Origin: Apiospora phragmitis
Lineage: Eukaryota > Ascomycota > Sordariomycetes > Amphisphaeriales > Apiosporaceae
Assembly: GCA_038363925.1 (NCBI GenBank)
Contig: JAQQWL010000002.1
Location: 4,960,001 to 5,024,000, forward strand
Direction of reading: 5' to 3'
DNA length: 64,000 nt
Within the stretch, counting starts at the first letter, position 1; the number at the start of each line of letters is the position of its first letter. This document shows, in pieces, positions 57,161-64,000 of the stretch. Position numbers and translations under genes: made by a program. Below the pieces are notes generated by a model. That model worked only from the letters and a program-made list of their open reading frames with translations, searched no databases and was not told the origin of the DNA.

Positions 57161-59430
57161 ATGGATACCCTCCGGCCCCTCTTCCCCAAGGTTGGTGTAG
57201 AGGGCAGCGCTAGCGAACCGATAGAAGGTGCACTAGCCCGGATCAGCAAGCGCAAGCTCACGACTATTGCTTGCATTCATTGCCGCCTGAAGAAGACCAA
57301 GGTATGTTGCTTCTTGCTCATGTTGATATGAGGCCGCCCCAGGCTCCTTGTCCGCGGCGTGCCGACTCCCTCGGTTGACTGACCCTGAGACGGTCCAGTG
57401 TGACGGAGAGCGTCCAAGCTGCAAGCGGTGTCTGGGCAAGAGCATAGAATGCACCTACCCGGATGACGCGGACGCCCACATACGTGCATCCCGGCTGACC
57501 AGCTACGAGTGTCTCCTTAGCACGCTACGCAACGGGTCTGAAGCAGATGCAGAAGCCATCATCCATCGGCTGCGGCAGCCCGTCGGATCCACGGAAGACA
57601 GCGCCAACAAGGATAGGCTGAAAGCCATCCACGGTTTTGTCAAGCGACTGCAGGAGGCCCCGGATGAAGAAGCTGTGGGTCTCGTCACACGTCTCCGATC
57701 CGGCGAGGCGCTGGATGACGTGTTGCGAGAGGCGAGAGGCGCCGTGCATGCTGGCGAATCCCAGTACCCTACTACCGAAGAGGCGGAGGATGGTGTCTCC
57801 CCGCTGGACATCAACAGCATCGCGGGTCGGGACCAGACCTCCTCCAGCCACTTGTACGCTCATCCAGTGGTACCCCCGGAGGAGCCGAACCAACTGGAAG
57901 ACATATTTTACTGCTGGAACCGTATGGCGGTCTCGGAAACCACCCGAATACGAACCGCGATTGACGCCTTTTTCGAGTCCAGCGAGCAGTGGTTCCTGGT
58001 GTTCACCAAAGAGACCATCATGCGGTATCACCGAGATATCTACGTCGATAGCTTCGATCGGCCGCAGGCGGTGAAGCAGGCCGAGCTATGCTGCCTGTGT
58101 GCTGTCGCCGCCATGGGCATGCGTTACGCCAGCGCCGACGAACACGCTCTTGGGTACTCCGAGACTCTTTATCATACGTCCACCAACTATTTCGCCCTGC
58201 TATACAAGATCCTACCCCTGGATGCCATCAAAGTCTGCACCCTGCTCGCGAACTACAATATCAAGAGCAAGCGCATAACGGCACTGGCCTTCGTCGAGAT
58301 CGGGCTCAGTCTCTGCCTGAAGCATAATCTCAACGACGACAATTTCCGTGAGCCGGGATTGTCCGAAGACACCTGGTTCAACCACCGGAAGACCTGGAGG
58401 ACCCTGCTCTTCCAATCACTGCTCCTCTCGTCCACCCTCGGCTATGTGTTTGGCGGCGGTCTCTTCTTCGAGGAGTTCCCGGTCTCCGACGTGGAACTCG
58501 AGACTGTCCCTATGCTGCATATCACTGTGTCCAGAGAGCTTACCAAGCTATGCATTCTCAAGGCGAATATCTACCGGATGGACTTCTCGATAAGGGGACA
58601 GATCACTGCTAGCCCAGGGTCGATGATGCAAGACTTGCAGGAATGGTACCGGCAGCTTCCGAACGGTCTGTACCTGGGGGCATTGATTGAGGAGCAGTGC
58701 AAGGATAAGCGTGTTGCCATTTATTACGTCAACTTGATGTTTCTGAGTGCCACGGGGTTACTGTATCGCCGCACCGCCGGTCGTTTTCTCAGATCGGCTG
58801 GCTTTGTCACGAGGGACGCGGCGTTGGGGCATTCTATTTCCAGCAACTACGTCTTTGATAACGCCAGGGAAGGCATCCTGGCAGCACAACAAGCGGCGCG
58901 CATATTCGAGTTTCTCGTGCTGGAGGATGTGGGCATCTGGAAATGCTGGCTGGTCATGTAAGTATCGGAACCTCCTGAGCGCCTCTAGTCTCGTTCGCCA
59001 GACTCACACATCACATCACAGCCTCCAAGCCTACACGACCTGCACCGTCCTCATGCACTCCGTCCTCCAGCAGCAGATCCACGGCGACTCCATCGAGGCC
59101 TGGAGCCTAAACCTGCAGCACGCGCAGTCCTGCCTCGCGATCCTGGAGCGCTGCGGGCCCGCCGACTCTACCATCAGCCACATGCACAACCAACTGGCGG
59201 CGCTCCTACGTCGCGTGGCCGATTTCCAGCCGCCCCGGTCCTCGGTCCATTCGGCAGAAGTCTTCCTCCCGCCCGACTATCTCCTGACCATCCCCGAAGG
59301 CAGCCAGGGAGAGGCCATGTCGGAGCGCATTCAGCTGTCCATGACCCTGCTGGTCCGGCTTTGCGGGCCGTTCGCGTTCGAGAACTTGAGCGAGTTTGGG
59401 ATGGTGGAGGCTTGGGGTAGTCCTGCATGA
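57161..59430 (+). CDS. Zn2Cys6 fungal transcription factor, 702 aa
   Basis: Exons 57161-57301, 57399-58957 and 59022-59430. The start MDTLRPLFPKVGVEGSASEP leads to RKLTTIACIHCRLKKTK|CDG, then ERPSCKRCLGKSIECTY, a complete Zn2Cys6 cluster interrupted by the first intron just before the third Cys. A coiled linker with EADAEAIIHRLRQ and VGLVTRLRSGEALDDVLREA repeats is typical of one common fungal class. The middle-homology region contains AELCCLCAVAAMGMRYA, CTLLANYNIKSKRITALAFV, EIGLSLCLKHNLND and KTWRTLLFQSLLLSSTLGYV. Exon 3 continues ILQAYTTCTVLMHSVLQQQI and ends VEAWGSPA. A nuclear regulator of unknown target genes. All junctions keep frame and zinc ligands are intact. Confidence 0.93.
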
Positions 59431-62390
59431 TTTGAAGCGAATGAACACGAGACGTCTTATCACACATACTCCAGATGGCGGAAAGCGTCGTTTCGGGGGC
59501 AACCAGTAACCCCTGATCTCCAAATAACGAAATATAAACCAAGGTAAAAGGGGGATACCAAATATAATCACAACCAATTGAGCGACCTCAAACTAATTAG
59601 AGCAAAATAGGGAAGGAGTGTCGCTAAACTGTGTAGGGTGTAGCCTAACCGCGAGACGTTCCTGAAATACACAAAGCTTGTGGTGGACCTCACATCAAAC
59701 TTCATAACCAATATATGATCTCTAGTAATAGTGACATTACAGAGATACCTCTACCATATCCAGCACCTTTCGTCACATGTGCCTAAATTCTATATTCAGT
59801 CCAGTAGCCAGCCAGGTCAAACCCAACGGCATATAGCTGCGCGAGCTTATTCTTAGGCTCGTCAAGAAAAAGCATCACGGGGCGTATAGCGGATTGAAAC
59901 GCACGGAATGTAAGACCAAGCTTGACTGCCCGTCCGAAAGATGTCCTCGAGGAAGTGCGACAGTTCTGGCGGCTGCCCCCTTCTCCGGTTGATGGGCGCG
60001 ATGATGGCGAGATGGTGATTACGATCCTGGCCAAGAAAAACCCAAAGTCCAAGGCTGCGGTTTTGGCTACGGTAAAGTTGGTGATGCCCAAGTAGAAGAA
60101 GAATTAACCAGCGAAGAGTGTCTCAAATGCAATCTGAAGTACCTACTTTATTATAATGCAGCGTTGGTGTCGATTTTGCAATGACTTGGTTTGACACGCA
60201 CGTTTGTTCCTATCCCTTAGACGAAGTACCCCCAAACATCGTTCCATGATAAGTTTGCAATTATCGATCGGTCGCACATGTTTAGCATTGCCCAATCACA
60301 TCCCTCTAAAACCATCCACGCTCTCATTGACGTAAAGGGTGCCGTCCAAGCCAGTTCCTGCCCCCCTGTCCACACTTAGTTGACGGCGATCTGCTTCGTT
60401 GCCAAAATGAGAGGAATGAGAAGAACAAGAAAGCTGCAATGCACAAGGCATTGTTTCGCCAATGTGGCCCAGAATATACGCCATCTGGCTGTAGATGACG
60501 ATAATGAAAAGTGACTCCTACCATGCTTGGTTCGGAGCCCTTGTTCGCAGTAGGTCAACAACAAGACAGGCCTTGGCGGCTTCGAAAGGGTCAAGGCAGA
60601 GAGAGAGAGTAGAAGACTTCAATACGCCGGACGTATCAAATGGGGAGGCATTTGCTTGGATCTGAGAACAGGGAGAATTCTTGGCTCATTCGCTGATAGC
60701 TCAAATGAGAGGAGAGATAGAATCACTGCATACATCCGTAGCTGGGGTCGAACCAAGAAACGCATGGAAGCTAATTACTATTTCCAACCTGAAAGCATAC
60801 GACTAAAACTAAGAAATACACCCCAGCTTGGGTGGTCGTGCAGGCTGACTGATGAGTGACAGCGAGGTACATATATAAAATGGTGAGATCCTACACATGC
60901 TCGTCAAACATCGATAGCAACTTATTTTCACACGAAAGGGACGGTGTAAGGTCTTTAAGTAATGAGGCATGGTAACTTGACGACAAGCATTGGGAAAGGT
61001 GAGTAAAAGGGGGCCAAGTGGGCGGTGACCAGGTGGTGGGGATGGAGTGGAGGATGGAAAGGGAAAAGACACAGAAGAAGGAATTGAAAATGTTTTAATA
61101 AAATCACCCATAAGGAGACTCGAACATGTTCTCTTCCGTTTTGGCCTGTTGGTACAGGTATTTTCAGTGGACAAGGTCAGGCGGAGTGTATCCCAAAAAC
61201 CCGCCCCCTGGGGGATTCGAACCCTCCCTAAGCACCACAGCTACCAGAGCACCACGACAAAACCAACACTCAGGGCCTGACCAAGTAAAATGAAAATAAA
61301 ATAAAAATAAAATAACAAGCAACAAGTTGCAGCAAAAAAAAAAGCTTTGTTCGTGTGCACCCGAACACACGAAAAACCCCAGAGTTGTCGTCCGTTGGTA
61401 GTACCCCAGAGCTTTGTCTAGCCGCTTTCACATCATGTCGTCTGCCCTACAGAACAGAACGATAACCGTTCGGCCAGGAGACCAGGGAGCAAGGCTTAGC
61501 TTCCTCTGGAATCCAGCTCGTGGTGGCTGGTAGATCTGTTGCTGTATTACGATTTCAGTACCCGCCGTCCCAAGGACAGCCAGTGGCGACTGCAGTTGGA
61601 AGTGGAGATGGAGTTGGACCAGATACCTAGGGACTAGTACTGGAGTAGCAGCAATGGGATGAAATTACTAAGTGGCACGTAGCCAAAGACATATTCATAT
61701 TACAACACATAAGCGCTGGGAGGCGGCCATGAGTTCAAGAAAAAAAAAAGAGAGAAGATACCAAAACATACGGTCCTGAGTGAGAGTGACTTGACAAAAA
61801 AGCACGCCACCCATGTTACCACACGGGTGTTGTTCGAAAACCCTATCCGGGACAGGAGGAGTCGTCGGGCGCTATCTGTCGTGTTTCGCCCGCCTGTTTG
61901 TTGCGCTCCTGCTGGGGTTTATCTAGCCGTGTTTACGTTGTATGTGTGCGATTTGCAACTCGCATAACAACCACTCGGCCAAAGGGCCGGTCCCTATGGC
62001 TGTCCTGGTGGTAACTTGGAAGAAAGACACGCTATTAGGAATTATGTAGGTACCCTCTGTAGGTTGGTTGCTTAGGGGGATTGTTTAAGGGGGATTGTTT
62101 AGGGGGATTGTTTAGGGGGATTGTTTAGGGGATTGTGTTTGATAGCTACGTACATAGGTAGGGGACGCAGCCAGTACGAGGAGGGGCCTGAGGGCCAGGG
62201 TGACTACACAATCCCTTCACATGGGCTTGAGACAGCAACAATCATGTTGGGCATGTAGATACTTCCTTGATCATCCGAACATGGGATCTGATGTGGCTGC
62301 GAAGAAAAAGTAACGAATAGTGACATAACCAGAGATATCGAATGCATTATTGCTCGGTCTAACGTATGGCTCGGGTCTATGGGGGTATCA
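59431..62390. other. 3 kb without a supported gene; repeat-like segments
   Basis: Frames such as 59783-60091 (minus, 102 codons) show no motif. Box-B-like words occur at 60743-60755, 61114-61127 and 61213-61223 (the last, GGTTCGAATCC, is the consensus on the minus strand) without complete tRNA folds. A G-rich minisatellite lies at 62072-62137. An A-rich run is at 61740-61748. Confidence 0.5.
62072..62137. repeat. G-rich minisatellite, unit TTAGGGGGATTGT
   Basis: Five head-to-tail units of 13-14 nt (TTAGGGGGATTGT, TTAAGGGGGATTGT, then two perfect and one shortened). It is not the telomere repeat but has similar G runs. Confidence 0.9.
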
Positions 62391-63611
62391 TTACGCTGCT
62401 TCATCCACATCCATTTCGTACTCTTGCTCCCTCTGGATCTCCTCGATCCTCACCATGATATCTTCCTTCCAATGACGGTACTCCTCCCGCTTGCGGTCCG
62501 TCATGACCCAGCGGCCCTGGAACATGCTGTCTCCCCTCTGCATCTGCATCCGGTCCATGACCTCGTCGTCAACTTCATCCTCACCGCCGCCGTCTTCAGA
62601 ATTCGACGCCCCCTTGTTCCCCTTGCCGGTGCCACAGGCGTCCACCATGTCCCGTATGCTGCCGAACCAGCCTGACTCCTGCCAGCCGCTCTTGGTCCCC
62701 TTCTCCACCGTCTTGTCTATATCCTTGGTCTTGATGTCGGACCAGCCCTCCCACGCCGCGTCTTCGTCCTCGACCCCCTTCACCTCGACGACATCGCGCG
62801 CCTTCAGGACGGTCTTGAGCACCTGATCGCGGGCCTTGGCATACGCCTTCAGGTCCGTCTCCTCCGTCTCCAGGGAGATGATCTGCCACACCGTCAGGAA
62901 GGCGATGCCGGCCAGGAGCGGCGTGAGGTTCGAGTTCACCCACTCGTCCGTGGTGCGTCGGCCGCGGGGCAGCACGATCGTCTCCATGCCGGCCAGGATG
63001 ATCCGGCCGATACGGCTCTGGTTCATCTGGGTGCACAGGAACTGTATGGTGGGGCGGATCCAGGGGGGCAGTACGTCGCGGTCGCCATCGGCTTTCCGCT
63101 TGGCCGGCGTCACGATGCCCTTTTTGGCCGACGATTTGGTCGGCGTGCCGTCTGTCCTCGACCGAAACTGCGCCAGCGAGGTTTCCTTGGAGGGCGTGCC
63201 TCTGTTGTGCGTTCGCTCAATGGAGCCGCCTCCCGTGCTGCCAAACAGGCCGCCCCCCTGCTGGGCTTCTCGGAGCTTGCTGCTCGGCGTCCGGACCCGT
63301 CCGCTCTTGCCGACAGTGTTCGCAGGCAGGATGTGATCGAGATGGGTGTACAATCTCTTGTATATACGCGGTGGTACCGGCGGGCGTGCCTGGATGGGTG
63401 GCAGGTCTAGACTTGTCTTCAAGCGTTCGCAGGCAAGATGGGCGCATGCGTGCTCGCGCGCGACCTCCTCCTCGGCCTTGAGGGTGCTGGCATTGTGGCG
63501 CGACTGGGTCAGGAGGCTGGAGGCCAGGTCGACGAGCGGACGGGGCAGAGAAGAGGCGGAGGGGTAGGTCGGCACGAGCGAGAGGAGCGTCGTCTCCAGA
63601 GTGCGGGACAT
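62391..63611 (-). CDS. orc6: origin recognition complex subunit 6
   Basis: Intronless, 406 aa, starting MSRTLETTLLSLVPTYPSAS. The N-terminal TFIIB-like cyclin-fold half has LPRPLVDLASSLLTQSRHNA, STLKAEEEVAREHACAHLAC, ERLKTSLDLPPIQARPPVPP and RIYKRLYTHLDHIL, the pattern of fungal ORC6. A disordered basic linker with SP/TP sites (RVRTPSSKLREAQ, TPSKETS, TPTKSSAKK, VTPAKRKAD) matches the region phosphorylated by CDK in ORC6 proteins. The second helical half begins LPPWIRPTIQFLCTQMNQSR and the C-terminus is acidic (YEMDVDEAA). ORC6 helps ORC load MCM helicase at origins in the nucleus. No oddities. Confidence 0.92.
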   Translation of the reverse strand: MSRTLETTLLSLVPTYPSASSLPRPLVDLASSLLTQSRHNASTLKAEEEVAREHACAHLACERLKTSLDLPPIQARPPVPPRIYKRLYTHLDHILPANTVGKSGRVRTPSSKLREAQQGGGLFGSTGGGSIERTHNRGTPSKETSLAQFRSRTDGTPTKSSAKKGIVTPAKRKADGDRDVLPPWIRPTIQFLCTQMNQSRIGRIILAGMETIVLPRGRRTTDEWVNSNLTPLLAGIAFLTVWQIISLETEETDLKAYAKARDQVLKTVLKARDVVEVKGVEDEDAAWEGWSDIKTKDIDKTVEKGTKSGWQESGWFGSIRDMVDACGTGKGNKGASNSEDGGGEDEVDDEVMDRMQMQRGDSMFQGRWVMTDRKREEYRHWKEDIMVRIEEIQREQEYEMDVDEAA

Positions 63612-64000
63612 GGTGGTGGTGGTGGCTCAAGATCGATGTCGAGTGCTGCCGTGTAGCGTCGCGGTCCGGTCGAGAGTCGAGTTCGCTTGAAGTCGGTTTA
63701 AGGTGGGTTTTGGACGTTGCTCCGGGCGGCTGTCAGCAGAGTTCCCGCTACAGCATTGGCGCCGCACAAACCTGACGTCAGTGGGTCACTGAGCATCAGC
63801 CTCCCGAATTCAATTCCTATAAGTGAAACAACTCGAGCTGTCGGACAGTCAAAAAATAATTGAATATGTAGGTTGTTCTCTGAGACTGCGATTTCTTAAG
63901 CGTCAATTGAATTTGCAAGCAACTTTTGCGCCTCGGTTCTCAAAAGATAAGACCAAATCATCAATTCAATCGATGATACCTGACAGATGTCGAGGCATGG
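63612..64000. other. ORC6 upstream region, no supported gene
   Basis: Contains the ORC6 promoter and 5' leader. No MluI-box-like ACGCGT was seen, although CGACTCT/GACGTCA words occur. The window ends without a further gene. Confidence 0.55.

Noticed and set aside
59783..60091. 102-codon minus-strand frame
   Set aside because: Starts with a plausible Met but shows no motif, and the flanks contain no joining exons.
60740..60828. tRNA gene call
   Set aside because: Terminal eight-pair stem and a box-B-like word are present, but the T stem would overlap the acceptor stem and no D arm forms.
1..64000. CRISPR arrays, bacterial operons, origins
   Set aside because: Spliceosomal introns, TAF10, ORC6 and KDEL receptor show a fungal nuclear genome; tandem repeats seen have no spacer-rep structure.

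Overview
This window looks like a piece of a filamentous ascomycete (Pezizomycotina) chromosome, probably Sordariomycetes. The genes are GC-rich, with short introns of about 45-185 nt that carry CTAAC-type branch sites. The gene content is typical of the group: two Zn2Cys6 regulators, LaeA-like methyltransferase domains, LicD, Pra1/Asp f 2 and Ser/Thr-rich secreted proteins. There is one AT-rich block with the appearance of repeat-induced point mutation (RIP). Exon boundaries below were read by hand from splice motifs and reading-frame continuity.

Layout. 1-5.2 kb: right end of a pogo/Fot1-like DNA transposon, then small secreted-protein genes. 5.7-9 kb: an aminoglycoside-phosphotransferase-like gene whose single intron contains a complete, RIP-degraded 2.25 kb copy of the same transposon. 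9-13 kb: short-chain dehydrogenase, frameshifted cupin, Ras-like pseudogene. 13-16 kb: no supported gene. 16-21 kb: LicD protein, ubiquitin-like/WLM metalloprotease, KDEL receptor ERD2. 22-24.4 kb: single-pass membrane protein with a Ser/Thr-rich ectodomain. 27-33 kb: mitoribosomal uS19m, TAF10, Zn2Cys6 factor. 33.8-38.9 kb: small basic protein, MFS pseudogene and another relic, RNase III-like protein with Pro-rich repeats. 39.5-44.3 kb: RidA-like protein with a hydrophobic leader, and one gene encoding two fused LaeA-like methyltransferases. 44.8-48 kb: divergent pair of predicted secreted zinc-binding proteins (Pra1/Asp f 2-like, and a protein with three CxPHGxHWHC motifs) around an intergenic region holding five CAAGGT motifs. 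48.5-50 kb: Ser/Thr-rich secreted protein. 50-56.5 kb: FGAM synthase (ADE6/PurL) divergent from the wybutosine enzyme TYW2/TRM12. 57-59.4 kb: second Zn2Cys6 factor. 62.4-63.6 kb: ORC6.

Three results stand out. (1) The transposon inserted at the TA of a 5' splice site, and its terminal repeat recreates the donor as GTAAGC. (2) The 44.8-48 kb pair looks like a zinc-scavenging module. (3) The bimodular methyltransferase has matching exon lengths in both halves. One caution applies throughout: at least eight single-base frameshifts, most in homopolymers, interrupt otherwise well-conserved genes, including two in ADE6. Many of these are more likely base-calling errors than mutations.
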